A DNA stretch of 64,000 nt from Ilyonectria destructans (Eukaryota > Ascomycota > Sordariomycetes > Hypocreales > Nectriaceae). A program made the translations under genes and the position numbers. The notes under the pieces were generated by a model. That model ran no database searches and was not told the origin of the DNA. It saw only the letters and a list, made by a program, of their open reading frames with translations. How positions within the stretch are numbered: the first letter of the stretch is position 1; every line of letters begins with the position of its first letter. Shown in pieces: positions 1 through 11,817 of the stretch. Location of the stretch: NCBI GenBank assembly GCA_020740775.1, contig JAHEWK010000001.1, positions 4,960,001-5,024,000 on the forward strand. The letters are read 5' to 3'.

Positions 1-521
1 TTATTCGTGTGATATATGATGCTGCCTCGCTTTCCGACCGGCTGACCCAGTTGCGGGAAGACGCCTTTCGCGGCTTCCAAGTTGCCAAATTTGATCAAGC
101 AGTGATCCGTCAGCACCAGATATTCAGAGCGGGCCTTGAGGAGCGAGATATCCGCCTTGAGGGGGCCATGTTGGAGAATCTCCATCGAGGTATATGGTAG
201 TTCCAAAGGAGTGGCGGACAGTTCTGGCGGAGAGGCGCTCACTGGCGAGTGGCTCGAGACTCGTCGGTGAATCCTATCGATCATGGAACCCGAGCCGGAA
301 TGGGTCTTTTGGAGTCGTCGTGTATTCGTGGATCCTCTGGAAGGGCTATGTGATAAGGATTCCATCGATGAGTTACTAAGGGATCGGATAGCCTTGGAGA
401 AGGCACGAGGCTTCTTAGATTCCATCGTCTCTGTTTCTCCGGTGGAATCACGCGGTATTGGAAGAGGAGAAGATGCTCGGAGGCTAGGAAGGGTCTTCCT
501 CCTCCACTTGTCGGCGTGCAT
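1..521 (-). CDS. PH-like domain protein, N-terminal fragment cut by the window edge
   Basis: Reading the minus strand from an ATG at 521 gives 173 uninterrupted codons that run off the window at position 1, so only the N-terminus is present. An in-frame stop lies about 60 nt upstream, and the ATG sits in an AAAATG context, which supports this start. The first ~110 residues are Ser/Pro/Arg-rich and probably disordered. They are followed by a segment with MEILQHGPLKADISLLKA and then SEYLVLTDHCLIKFGNLEAA. This resembles the first beta strands of the PH-like domain found at the front of some fungal leucine-rich-repeat and signalling proteins. That family assignment rests on pattern recall and is tentative; the coding call itself is much firmer. 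The most likely role is membrane or phosphoinositide-linked scaffolding, which is inference only. Confidence 0.7.
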   Translation of the reverse strand, partial: MHADKWRRKTLPSLRASSPLPIPRDSTGETETMESKKPRAFSKAIRSLSNSSMESLSHSPSRGSTNTRRLQKTHSGSGSMIDRIHRRVSSHSPVSASPPELSATPLELPYTSMEILQHGPLKADISLLKARSEYLVLTDHCLIKFGNLEAAKGVFPQLGQPVGKRGSIIYHTN

Positions 522-2134
522 TTTAAAAAATGGGTTGATAATCGACGTTTCGGATCCGGACCCAGCGGTTATCGTGACTGTGTCTTAGGCAGAATATGAA
601 TGGAGAATCCGGCAAGAGGTTCAAGGGCCGTCCTGCATGTCGCCAAATACAAGACCGATGTTTAAGGACTAGGCAACCGGGGTTGGATACGAGGGGGGGT
701 CTCGCAGGGTGACAACGAGATAGGGCGAAGCCAGGTGAACGGGCAATCGGGGGGGGGGGGATAGATCGACGTTCGGTTCGACGTCAATTTGTCTCAGGGC
801 TCGGCTACTTGTCTTGGAATTTGGCAAAATCAATCCAAGACCTCCCGCATGCGTCGGTGGTGGGAGGGTTTGCCGCCAGGTCCGTGGTCTAGCGATTTGG
901 GTTTGGTGGTTGGAAACTGTGACGAGCTGAGGAATCTGGTATGTCCTGAGCTCTCGGCCGAGGCGCGGCGGTCACGTAGGTATGAAGCCCAGAAAGAGGC
1001 GCTACAGCGCTACACTCGATGTGGGCGTAAAGAAGGATTGGGGAATCACGGAAGGGGGCTGATTGGGTTGTGGGATCGACGGGAGGGAGGGAATTGCCGC
1101 CAGACAACGGGGGAGCTGTGACGAGCTCTGGTGTTGCGGATGACGTCGAGGCGAGGCCAAGGGTGGTCCAAGAACATGTCAGGTCTGGGTCACGTCGTAG
1201 GCATGCTGGAGGTTGCCAGGCACGGGAGACAAAGACGGGGGCGGAGCAAGGGGCAAGGCAACCACAGATTTGCCAGAGAGGTGTGAAGGAGGAGTGAGGT
1301 CTTCACGAGAGGAAGCGTAGCCCAATCCGGTGACAACGCGGGAGGAAGATGTGGTTGGGTTGGAGAGAGACGAATTAGGCAGACCACCGCCGGCAATGGG
1401 TTGACTCAAGAACGAACAAGAGAACAGAGAAAGAGGAGGCAAACCAGGCAAACAAAAAGAAAAGACCAGTGGCGGAGTACAGCCTTGTGGAAAAGGGACT
1501 TTGGAGAAGCAGAGTTGGAGAACAACAACGCAGTGGAGGGAGAAGAAGAAGAAGTTGAATGGTGTGGTCGCTGTCTCGAGAGAGAGCCCCGGCATTAGCA
1601 TCTCGCACCAAGCGTCGTCATTGTGCTGCGCCGGGGTGGTAGCGGCGGAGGCGACCCCTACAACCCCCACCAGTGAGGGAGGCCCCGGCCGCTCTGGACG
1701 CGCTGAAGCCACTGGGCGGGCGGGCCACGATTAGCAGAGCGTAGTGGTGTGCACTCCACTGTGCACTGGCAGATAAGCCGCCCGCTCACGTCTAGAAACC
1801 GGAACCCCAGCCCGGTAGGGTACCGAACTGGGGGCGCCAAACCAGAACTAACGTCCCCTAACGAGATCTCGATCAGTGGCATGGAGCGCTGCAGCGAATT
1901 GAATGAACCAACCCAGAGATTGCAGGACGTCACCGATATTGAGCAAGGCCACCCCCGTAATAGGAATCAGCAAGAACAAGGGCCAAAGGGCCCGATTACC
2001 AAGAATCGAAATGGCGTGGTTCAAGGTTCCAAGGTGCTGTCTGTTGCGGCGGTTGGGCGTCGTCTCTGGGCCTGGCTGACTTGGGCTTAGGCAACCCCAA
2101 AAACCAGGGACAAACCAGGGACAGACCGACAGAG

Positions 2135-2165
2135 TGCCATGATGCCCCCATGATGCCCCCATGAT
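2135..2165. repeat. Short tandem repeat, 11-bp unit
   Basis: The unit CCATGATGCCC is repeated almost exactly three times in tandem in non-coding DNA. It looks like a slippage-type minisatellite with no evident function. Confidence 0.7.
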
Positions 2166-2277
2166 GAAGGGCGGTCCGCCAATGATGGCTGCCGTTCGGC
2201 GTCTTCGCACCTTATTAGCTCGGTCGACAGGTCCCATTGTCAGAATCAAGGACAGCTGAAGACGACCCCTCTCCACC

Positions 2278-2312
2278 AACGCCAACCCGCCAACCCGCCA
2301 ACCCGCCGCTCC
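2278..2312. repeat. Short tandem repeat, CGCCAACC-like unit
   Basis: About four copies of an eight-base CGCCAACC-like unit occur in tandem in intergenic DNA. No protein-coding role is apparent. Confidence 0.7.
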
Positions 2313-4142
2313 AAGCCAAGAAACTGCTGCTGCTCCACGGTTCCAAGATGCCGTCGACTGTCTCGCATGCATCCATAACTCAGTCCATGTGCATGCATGC
2401 GTGCGTGCGCGTCCGCAAGTGGGCTATCGGCGGTGTCGGTGGGAAACCTGCACCCGAACCCGCAACGGCACACATGGCGTCCATATTCGTCGTTGGCGGC
2501 CCTGGCTGGATCCTGACGGTGTCGTATCGACATCTCGTGTTTTGGCGTGGCTTGCCCATGTCGTGTTTTCCGTTCTATTGTCAGATTCAACAAGCCCTCG
2601 TAAGCCACGAGCCATCCATTTGCCGTACCCGCTCCCTAGTGGATTCGGCTTCTGGTCCCTTGGGTGTAGCTGCCTCCGACGTATAGCTCCCGAGTCCTTG
2701 TGACTCAATGACATACGGTCCTGGTTGGGTTGAGCCGGTTACGAGGAAACGAGTCTTAATGAGGCCAGGCCAACGAACCAAGCCTTCCCACGACTACGTA
2801 TCGGAATCCCGTAGCGCAGCCTTTTGAGACACCCATCGCCGTTGTTTTCTACGCCAACGCTCCTCGACCCGCCTTGAATCGAGACCGGCTCATTGATCCA
2901 TCGCGAGCTGGAACCATTCGGACAATTCTTGTGTTGCTTCCTAGCTGCCAGACCGTCACCATGGTAGCGCCCGACGCCGCGATGACAGCGCAGGATTGGG
3001 TGCGCAAGTGGTGAAACCCGCCAGCTGCTCTTGTCCAGCAGGCCAGCTCCGGCGAGTCCGTGGCGACAGGGTCATCATCGTATTCTGTAGCTCGCCCTCT
3101 CCAGCCATGGATGGCCCCTGTGGGGTTGGTCCTGGAGGTGATGCTCGATAGCATACAGGGATTAAATGTGTGCTTCTTGGCGGTAACCTGTGCCACTAAC
3201 ATTTCCTCGTCAAGCTTTCAGCACAACGCACAAGGTGTCTAAAATACTGAGACCATAATAGCCTGGTATATTAGATATTGGGGGTTATTGGTACACATTC
3301 TCTTTTATATTTTGCCAAGAGCCTAAAGGCATCTCACTCTCGTTTGTACGGAAGCGATGTCCCAAATGCACACATTTGATCCTGGTGGGCAGAACAAGGG
3401 AACGAACACGAACAGCCAGTGAGCGACTGGAACGCCGCTGTACTCTGCATCTGACCCGGCCGGTCCCAGCCTCTCGGCAAGTAAAGGTGGAGAAAGTCCG
3501 CCCCTTTCCTATTTCGAAAGATGCTCCAAAGGATGCTCAAGTCCCCACATATGACGTGCTTCCAAGCCGGGTTGAGGCTAAACGCGTCTGTGGCGGTATT
3601 GGGTAGCTTTTGTCTCCTGTGGCTTGGTTGTGTGGCTGTCATATTGTGGCTGGCAGGTGTGGCTTGTGATGTGGCGAATTTCCCCGGAATGTGGTATATC
3701 GGATCATTTATAATCCGATCTTCCCCCTCCCCCCCACTCTTCCATTGCTCCGGTTCCTTCTGCCAGTGGGGGGAAACCACTCTTGTCACCGCCGTCGGAA
3801 TATTTCGGTCTTAACCCGAAAGGGAAAACACTGGCGGTGGCAGAACTCAACGGAACGGTCCAACATTGGGATTCGGTGTCCTTCGGCCACCGGTCTTCGG
3901 CTTTCTCCTCACCACCACCACACTTTTTATATCGCCATCCAATCCCCCCCTCAAGTCGTGCAGCAAGCCGACTTCCCGCCCTTGCTCTCGCGTCTTGAGC
4001 GTGAGACTACTTCTGGCCTTGACCGTGTTGTCATTGCCCCCGCTTCAGCTCCCTGCAATCGCTTGCCGGGCGCCCAGAGATCTTGCTTCGAAAAAGCCCT
4101 CCATATTGGTCTTGGTGGGGAACTTCCACTCTCGCACAAACC

Positions 4143-5293
4143 ATGGCCTCCGACGACGCTTCGCTGTTCCAGCGCAAGTACATTGACTACGTCTATGTCC
4201 CCGCTGCGCTGCTCATCTTCGGCACCCTCATTGTCAAGCGCGATTGGGTGCCCTACTCTGCGCTCTTGGCCCTTGCCTTTGGCATCTACAACTTCAATGC
4301 CCTGAGTAAGTGACTTCCTTCCCCGCTGCCTCTTCAAATCTTTGGGGGGAAATGCAAGCTGACACTCGGAATCGCAGAGGTCAAGAAGGTCCTGAAGCCC
4401 GACGTCTTCCAGGAGTTTGAGCTCGAGGAGAAGACTGTCATCTCCCACAATGTTGCCATGTAAGTCTCCAGCTTGGCTATTTCCCCTGCCAATTCCCTCA
4501 GCAACAGCGATCTTTGATTCTAACCCGTCTGCCTTGTAACCAGCTACCGCTTCAAGCTCGATAACCCCTCTTCCATCCTCGGCCTCCCCATCGGCCAGCA
4601 CATCTCCATCGGTGCTAAGCTTCCCCAGCCTGATGGCACCACCAAGGAAATCGTCCGCTCTTACACTCCTGTGTCTGGTGACCACCAGCCTGGCCACTTT
4701 GACGTCCTCATCAAGTCCTACCCCCAGGGCAACATCTCCAAGCACATGGCTTCTCTCGTTGTGGGCAAGACCATCCGTGTCCGCGGCCCCAAGGGTGCTT
4801 TCACTTACACTCCCAACATGGTTCGGCACTTCGGAATGATCGCCGGTGGTACCGGAATCACCCCGATGCTGCAGGTCATGCGGGCCATTGTCCGAGGCCG
4901 GGCCGCCGGAGATAAGACCGAGGTTGATCTGATCTTTGCCAATGTTACTCCTCAAGACATCCTCCTCAAGGAGGACCTCGATGCCCTTGCCGCCAAGGAC
5001 GCTGGCATCCGTATCCACTACGTCCTCGACAAGCCCCCGGAGGGCTGGACTGGTGGTGTCGGATATGTTACGGCCGACATGATTACAGTAAGTCTCCGTC
5101 CCGGCGCTTGGCATGTGCGCGTTAAGGAACTAACCTCTTGTAGAAATGGTTGCCGGCACCTGCGGACGACGTCAAGATCCTGCTCTGCGGTCCTCCTCCG
5201 ATGATTAGTGGCCTGAAGAAGTCCGCCGAGAGCCTTGGCTTCAAGAAGGCCCGCCCCGTCAGCAAGCTTGAGGACCAGATCTTTGCCTTCTAA
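4143..5293 (+). CDS. CBR1: NADH-cytochrome b5 reductase
   Basis: Exons 4143-4305, 4378-4459, 4544-5087 and 5144-5293 join in phase to 312 aa, the usual length for fungal Cbr1. The enzyme passes electrons from NADH through FAD to cytochrome b5 for fatty-acid desaturation, sterol synthesis and related reactions, at the ER or mitochondrial outer membrane. Residues ~15-52 form a hydrophobic N-terminal anchor. The ferredoxin-reductase fold shows the FAD motif RSYTPVSG (~119), the nucleotide motif GGTGITPM (~182) and the NADH-binding CGPPPM (~278), and ends with the family-typical hydrophobic FAF tail. The ATG follows a CAACC-type context; a TTG upstream in the same frame is not a plausible start. 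CTR9 lies tail-to-tail downstream. The NADH/FAD fold is certain. The CBR1 rather than MCR1 assignment rests on the short anchor without an obvious mitochondrial presequence. Confidence 0.95.
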
Positions 5294-5726
5294 GCATGCC
5301 CACATGTTTGCCCAAGGGAGCGTCGCCTTCGCTGGACAAGCCCCCAACGGGTGCACATTCAAAAGGAAGGAAAAATGAGACGAACATGCATCTTAAAGAC
5401 AAGTGGCTCGTCATAGAGTGAAAAGACTAGACGGCTTATATATAGTATGTGACGGGAATGCATCGTTTAATGTACAATCACGTTTATCATGTTCATCACT
5501 CGGCCGTCACCAATAGACACGCCTTTGTTTGCGTAGAAGCTGTCCCGTCATGGTAATGACACATTGGGTACGATAAAAATGACAAATTATTGCAAGCACG
5601 CTTTCCATTTCCCCTAGTCCATGTGTAAGAGCATCTAGCCATATAGTACAACCTGCCTGGGGCCAACCCGAGGCTTTTAAGCACAACACAACATTCTAGA
5701 TAGAGCACTCCCATCCTGTATCTTCA
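5294..5726. other. Convergent 3' region of CBR1 and CTR9
   Basis: This 433-bp AT-richer interval carries the 3' UTRs of two tail-to-tail genes. A stretch around 5438-5480 (tatatatagtatgtgacgg and following T/A-rich sequence) could hold the CBR1 polyadenylation region. No gene is seen. Confidence 0.6.
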
Positions 5727-8700
5727 CTACTCCTCGTCGTCGTCATCAGCGTCCGCCATACTGGTATCCGCCTTGCGACCACCATCCTCATCATCAGATC
5801 GGCTCTTAGCCCGTGCGGGCTCCTCATCCTCATCCTCCTCGTCGCTCTCAACGACCCGTCCACGACGCGACCGCTTGTGTTGCTGACGGGGAGCAACCTC
5901 CTCCTCCTCGTCTTCACCCTCGTGGTTCGCCTCGTCATCGACCTCCATCTTGTCGTCAGCGGCTTCCTCGTCCGCTTCCGTAAGAGGGCTGTCATCTCGT
6001 TCGAGGTTTCTCTCAGCACGTTCGAGGGCATCGTCGTCGTCTTCGTCGCTGTCCACCACAATCTCAGCGGACTTGAACTTGGACGACTCCTTCTTTGTGA
6101 GACGACGTCTCTTCTTGGTTTGCGTCTCCTCCTCTGAATCATCGTCTCGCTCGGCCTTCTTCTTCTTCTTTCCACCCGACGACCTCTTAGGCTTCGGTTC
6201 GCCGGAGGCACGTGGCGCCGTCTTGCGTTTACGCTTCACCTTGTCTCCCGTCTCGCTGTCCGTCGTCATCTCTGCCTCAACGCGGGAACGCTCCTCTTCC
6301 GCTCGCTGTTCAGCCAGATGCCTGTCGCGTGCTGCAATCGCCTCACGCTCCTTCTTGATCTTCTCCTGTCGTTGCCGCTCCTTCTCCAAGACCTTCTCAC
6401 GCTCCTCCTCACGGCGTTTCAACTCCGCCTCTCTCTGCTCCCTGGCAGCCTGGATCTTCTCCTTGTTCTTCTCCTCCCACTCTTTTTGCTTGCCGATAGC
6501 CCTTTCTAGCTGCTTGCGCATGGTGTTGCGAGCCATGTTGGCACGTTGCTCAACATCATGCTTAGGATAGGGAGTCTGAGGGTGGGCGGCGATTTCGTCC
6601 AGAGCCGTAATTGCAGCCTCGAGACCCTCCGCTGCTTTTTCGAGCTGCTCTGATGAGCGCTTGTTCTCTGGCAGCAGCTGAACGGTGGTAACGAGCTGAA
6701 TCTGCACAAAGGCAACGTTGAACTTGTAATGGACTTGCTCGGGAGCAACTTCAAGGGCCTGCCAGTTCAGTTAGTATGTTGCAAAATGACTCATAAATGG
6801 CAAAGCTCACCTTCTGGGCGCACTCAAGCGCCTTTGTGTAGGCATCAATGTCGCGCTCCGCCCGGCCTCGGTTCAACCAAGTGCGGCCCAGGCAAGCAAG
6901 GATGAGAGGGTCGTTGGCCTTTCCATCCCGAGAAAGAGCAATCTCGTAGTGCTCGATCGCCTTCGAGTACTGCCTCAACTCGGCATAAATATGGCCCAGG
7001 TTGACATACAAGTGGGAGTCCCTGAGAGTTTCTCGAACCTTGTTAAAGATTCCAAGGGCTCCCTTGTAGTCCTTCTTATCCTCAACAAGAGCAATGGCGA
7101 TGCCTTGAGCGGCGTAGGCATTCTTGGGGTCAAGGGAGAGGGCCTTTTCGAAGAACTCGACGGCCTTGCCGTACGTCACACTTCGCTTCTGCTTCTCTGA
7201 ATCTGACTCCCGCCGCATCTCTCTTGCTTGCGCCAAGTAGAGGTTGCCCATTCCAACCAGAGCATGCCTGTCATGCTTGTCATGGTTCTGCAAGGTATGC
7301 TTGTAATGACGGAATTCGGGATCTTCATTAATGTTGGCAGGTCGTTTCCTGGAGTGAACTTTGCCTAGGTACCAGCCATAAAGTGACCTGACCTCGAGGT
7401 CGGTGTTGTTCTCCTGGTACAGTTTGGCGACTGCATCCGGCCCTTCCTTGTTGGGGTTCTTTCTGAGCTTGATGTATGCAAGTCTGGCACGGGCATCTGT
7501 GTAGTCGTCATGTCGAGCAAGGAGGCCTTCGTAGACTTCAACAGCCTTATCCGTGAGGGCTCGAGACTCGTAACTCCTGCCGAGGTTGAAACTGATAGTC
7601 GAGACCAGGGCATCCGTGTCCATGTCGGGATCTTTCTCGCCGATTCTCATGCAAGCGCTCAGAGCAGCCTCAAACATCTCGCTAGCAAGCTCATGCTTCT
7701 CTGCTTGTGAGTGGAAACAGCCGATATTGTTGAGGAGTTGTGGAGGCAGAAACTTGCGAGTTGCGCTACGGATTTCAGCCTCATCCGTCACATCTGTTGG
7801 GTGCTCCGAGGCAGGAACCTGCTCGAGCTCGAGTTGTTCCACTTGTTGCAAGCACTGCAAGGCCTTGTCTGGGTGGTCAGTCTCGTACAGACGAGCCAGG
7901 TTGAGAAGCACCGAAGCATCTGGAGCGAGAGTCTTCTTCGGATCTTTCCAGGCAGTTCGAACCCCCTCGAGAAGGGTGATGGCCTTCTTCAACTCGGCAG
8001 ACTTATCCTCCTTGCTGTCGCTGTACTGGTTCGTGAAGACCTCCTCAGCGTACAACGTACCCAAAAGGATCATCGCTTCGTGGTTCTTTGACTGCTGGAT
8101 CATCTTCTCCAATCGAAGTTTGGCTTCTCCGAGGTCATTCTTCAGAACAGACAGCTGCGCTACTCCGAACTTCGCGGGAAGATAGCCCGTATCGGCACCT
8201 CCACGCGCATCGTCGGCACGTCGATAGTAATCGCTTGCACGTTCCGTGTTGCCACCGTAGTGCTCTTTTCTTGCCAGGAGATACCAGCCATCACTGGCGA
8301 TGGCGTTGACATCAGTAAACTGGATAGCCTTGTGTGCCAGCTTGTCCGCATTATCCCATGCCTTTCGGGATAGGAAATAGCTAGAAAAGGTGGAACAGGT
8401 GAGGGGCAGGTCCTTGTCAAGCTTGAAGGACTTTTGCGTAAACTCGGTCATGGCCTTCTTGTAGAGCTTGAGGAAGTCATCGCTGTTAACCGGAACATGA
8501 CCGCTCGCGTCAAGATAGTACAAGCCCAAGAGGATATTAGCCACCTTGGAGTCGGGGTTGATCTCAAGACATCTTTCCCAGGCCATCTTGGCATCGTCTT
8601 TGAAGCCGAGCTGCCAAAAACAGCAGCCAATACCGATTCGAGGGTCAGGATCAACCAAATCAGGCATCTTCTGCAACACATCTTGGTAGATGGTCAGGGA

Positions 8701-9411
8701 TTCCGGATATTTGTGCATAGAGAAGAGTGCACGCGCCTTGCCCATCAGTGCGAGCATATTCTTTCCCTGGGAGACTCGGAGAGCATCGTCAAAGGACTTG
8801 ACGGCCGTCTTCAGGAGCTCATGCTTCTCTGATCCAATACCTCCAGCAGTCTTGGACGGCGCCTGTAGCGATGCTCTCAGGAGCAAGAGAACGCCACGGG
8901 CCAGAAAGATGGGTGGGAACGACGGGTTGAGTCGAGCGGCATCGTTGAGAGAGGATGTCGCGAGCTGGAGATAGTACTCCTTAGTCTTGGCTTCGGACAC
9001 TCGAGTTCCATCTGGCGCGACACGAGGGGCCTCTCGACTCTTCCACAAATACATCCAGCACAGACAGCAGATCATGCTGACTTTATCACGCGGGTTCGTG
9101 CTGTTGTTCTGGATGGCGCTGCCGCCACGGAGGAGCATCTCGATGGCGTGGTCGATCTTGCGCTGCTTTGCGTATGCGAGGGCGACGGTCATCCAGTATG
9201 TTTTCGCGGCGCGTTCATTCTCGAAAAGCGTGCAGAGCTCGGTAGGGTCATCTACGAGGTCCTCGAGATCGATTTCCACGGCTTCATCTTCCTGGTCGCC
9301 CTGGACGGGAATATCGATGGCGGAAGGGATGTCGGTGAATCGGGTGCTCACGGGGCCAGCAGCGGCGTCGCCGTTGACACCATTGGCGGCGCCATTCTTC
9401 TGCGTCGCCAT
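5727..9411 (-). CDS. CTR9: Paf1 complex TPR subunit Ctr9
   Basis: Two exons (9411-6811 and 6758-5727, intron 53 nt, phase 0) encode 1210 aa. Ctr9 is the scaffold of the nuclear Paf1 complex, which travels with elongating RNA polymerase II and supports H2B ubiquitination and H3K4/K36 methylation. Residues ~60-900 are tetratricopeptide-like helices with repeated A-L-x(2)-N-P and W-x-L-G-x2-Y patterns, for example DGWYLLARKEHYGGNTERAS and LVGMGNLYLAQA. From ~920 to the end the protein turns into a highly charged Glu/Arg/Lys coiled coil, followed by Ser/Asp/Glu acidic runs and basic KRKRK-type nuclear signals, the usual Ctr9 tail. The ATG (MATQKNGAANG) directly precedes the conserved region. The 1.1-kb promoter region is shared with the divergent membrane-protein gene at 10494. 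Confidence 0.95.
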
Positions 9412-10493
9412 GGCTATCGGAACGAGATGTTGAAGGATGGGGGAGGCGAGGAGTTCGAGTTCGTCGGGGGGTAGGAGGTGGGAGCAGGAACGCGTCGCTC
9501 GGAGCAGCTAGCAATGCGCCTCGAGTCGACGGACGAGCAGCTCATCGGCCAATTTAGAATCCAAAGAGCATAGTCAATCGCGAGACCCGGGAGTTTGGAT
9601 GGATTGCGTGGATTCGCGTGGACGATGGAACGACGGTCGTGGTTATTCGCGGGTGAAAGTGAAGGTCGTGTTAAATTTGTTGCGTCGCCAGGCTGATGAG
9701 AATTAGAAGCCCCAGCTGGCAGAGCAGCCGTGTGGCCCGTGCTCCGGGGGTGAAAGCGCGGCGGGGCGCATGCAGGCTGGTGGTTGGTCGCTGGGCCACG
9801 GGCCACGGGCAACCTGCAGCTGTCTCAACGGAGCTGAGCCGCCTCTTTCAACCTCGTCTCAGTGTTAAACTGCCAAGTTACCTGTCCATCACTTGGCGAT
9901 GTCGACTTGGAGGTGCGTTTTTTGTTGCGTTTTGCAAACAATAATTATGAACGATAGAACCCTATTTACCTCGGATTTTAATGTTCTTCTCTCAAGCATC
10001 CAATATTTCTATTTACGGCGGGTATCGAGCCGAGCCGAGCAATGTCGACCTCAGCTGTATCCCAGGTCCCAAGATAGGTACCTAGCTCAAATCAAGAAGC
10101 TGCCCTCAAGAAGGTGCAGTGCACTGTGTGCGTTCAAGTCGTAGCTCGGGTGTGAATTCATCGCGGTTCTTTACTTCCTCCTCAGACAAGTCCCTGGTAG
10201 TAGAATCAGGTAGAGCACATGTACAGCCACATGGCCTGAAATTCTAGGAGACGAGAGTCGCCAGCTGGCAGGCACTCTCTATCAGCTGCCCACAACAACG
10301 TACAAGCGCATCCACTCATTCTGAGGCACCTACTGACTCAGTCATCCTTTCTCTTTCTTCATCCTCTCGCACTCGTGCTCGATTGCTTTCACCGGGTTCA
10401 CACCTCGACTCCAGTGTGGGACTCAAACGACCAGCTCACACCGATGAGAAGACGCGAAACACCAGAGAGAGGAAGAAAGAGATTCACTATAAA
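9412..10493. other. Divergent promoter region, CTR9 and membrane-protein gene
   Basis: About 1.1 kb separates the two start codons, which point away from each other. The half near 10300-10490 is CT-rich in front of the plus-strand gene (for example tcctttctctttcttcatcc). I see no credible coding exon or RNA gene. Confidence 0.6.
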
Positions 10494-11675
10494 ATGAAGC
10501 TCTACGCCCGAATTATAGAGGCTTTTGCGGCCCCAAAGGTCCTTAACTTCTCCGTTTTCCGCCGCCAGACCGATCAGTGCTCCGGTTGGAACTGCTTGAC
10601 AACAGCACAACAGTTCGGAATAATCTTCAGTATCGTGGTTACTTCGGTCATTTTAATACTTGCCTACATGTACTATCTTGGTAGGATAACCTCATCTCAC
10701 CAAGAACTAGTACTGGCTCGTCGCCGCAGCTACCGACGGCGTCGCCGCTATTCGACGCCAAATATCGTTTTGGGACAGCTGCCTATTCACCAGCAACATC
10801 CTAGCTTCCAATCAACGGTCATGTACCAGCCGGTGCTATGCAATCCTGGGGGAGTTGCTGTCCAATATCCCCTGGGACATTTCTCTCCGGGTCACTTACC
10901 TGCAGGTCAAGTTCCCCAGCCGCCAATTCCGATGGTCTACCCAGTTCCACCCTATCAATCTCGAAACCCTCAACGAACTTTCCACCCCGAACCCCACCGT
11001 GGAGGCTCAGCCCGTATCAGTTTGTCACCTTCATCAATGGGATCGCCTCCACGGCAGCCAACCTGGAGACAACGACTGAGTCGCGTATTCGCACTTCCAG
11101 TGGGAAGGGTCTCCACGGTAGCAAGCTCCTCCGCACCTGGAACTCCTATTCGCTCTAGATCTCAATCCACAGTCACACATGAGAGGGGTAGGCGGACCAC
11201 CCCCAGGTCAAGCACTCGCCCAATTCAAGAGCCGTCACACAATCACCGCGGGAGGATTTACTCTGTGAGTCCTACCCGGTCGGTCCGAACTCGCCATACC
11301 TCTACTGCACAGCAAAGCGATGAGGACGTGGTTCTTTCTCCGCGAACCGACGTTGCAACTGTCCACAGTGACGACTTTGAACTACAGCCTACGCCAGTAC
11401 CTGCTGGTCAAGTGACACCCCCTTATCACCTCCCAATCACCGTTTCCGGAAATGGGGCAGCAAACAGCAACAGCAGTTTCGACAGCAACATTTACTCAGA
11501 TGATAGGCATTATCTACCATCAGTCTCTTCATTTCGGTCAGGATGGAGCCCAGATTCGAGATCCGTCACGCCGGTCACAGGACAAACAGATCCCAGTTTC
11601 AAGACAAACCAGGCACATATACCGTCACAGCCTGCCTCTGCAGGCCATTCGAATAGGTATACGACGCCACTGTAA
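10494..11675 (+). CDS. Uncharacterised single-pass membrane protein with long Ser/Pro-rich tail
   Basis: Starting at ATG 10494 (AAAATGAAG context) this frame encodes 393 aa. A start at 10383, which is not an ATG, would only add 37 residues of leader-like sequence. Residues ~1-38 contain two cysteines (CSGWNC) just before one strong transmembrane segment (~40-64, including GIIFSIVVTSVILILAYMYY). An arginine cluster (RRRSYRRRRRY) follows directly. By the positive-inside rule this leaves a short extracytoplasmic N-terminus and a ~310-residue cytoplasmic tail rich in Ser, Pro, Thr, Arg and Gln, with repeated S-P/T-P sites that could be phosphorylated. I recognise no domain. The stop TAA at 11673 overlaps a GTAAGG donor-like sequence, so the true 3' end could differ by splicing. 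Confidence 0.7.
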   Translation: MKLYARIIEAFAAPKVLNFSVFRRQTDQCSGWNCLTTAQQFGIIFSIVVTSVILILAYMYYLGRITSSHQELVLARRRSYRRRRRYSTPNIVLGQLPIHQQHPSFQSTVMYQPVLCNPGGVAVQYPLGHFSPGHLPAGQVPQPPIPMVYPVPPYQSRNPQRTFHPEPHRGGSARISLSPSSMGSPPRQPTWRQRLSRVFALPVGRVSTVASSSAPGTPIRSRSQSTVTHERGRRTTPRSSTRPIQEPSHNHRGRIYSVSPTRSVRTRHTSTAQQSDEDVVLSPRTDVATVHSDDFELQPTPVPAGQVTPPYHLPITVSGNGAANSNSSFDSNIYSDDRHYLPSVSSFRSGWSPDSRSVTPVTGQTDPSFKTNQAHIPSQPASAGHSNRYTTPL

Positions 11676-11817
11676 GGTACGTCGAGCCCGTAATGTTGCA
11701 GGGCTCTAATGCTCAGGGAGGTGTCGCGGGCCACCAGAGGCATCGATAAGGGGGGAAGTGGCGAAACCGCGGCGCCATCGCAGAGTAAATGGGGGCTTTC
11801 TCGCCCCGCTGCGGTCC

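Larger units (their letters stand above)
522..4142. other. Intergenic region, 3.6 kb, between the PH-like gene and CBR1
   Basis: No frame here shows recognisable protein similarity or a convincing set of splice sites. The part next to the PH-like gene (about 1200-1700) is purine-rich on the plus strand, so it is pyrimidine-rich on that gene's coding strand, as in fungal promoters and 5' leaders. A G-homopolymer run lies near 750-761, and two short direct-repeat tracts lie near 2135-2165 and 2278-2312. The stretch from about 3700 to 4142 is CT-rich and looks like the CBR1 promoter and leader. The open frames here are short, overlap each other on both strands and have unbiased composition. Confidence 0.55.

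Noticed and set aside
1179..1712. 177-codon minus-strand open frame upstream of the PH-like gene
   Set aside because: Dominated by Pro, Ser, Leu and Phe from a pyrimidine-rich leader; no domain, no splice context, and no ATG-proximal conservation signal.
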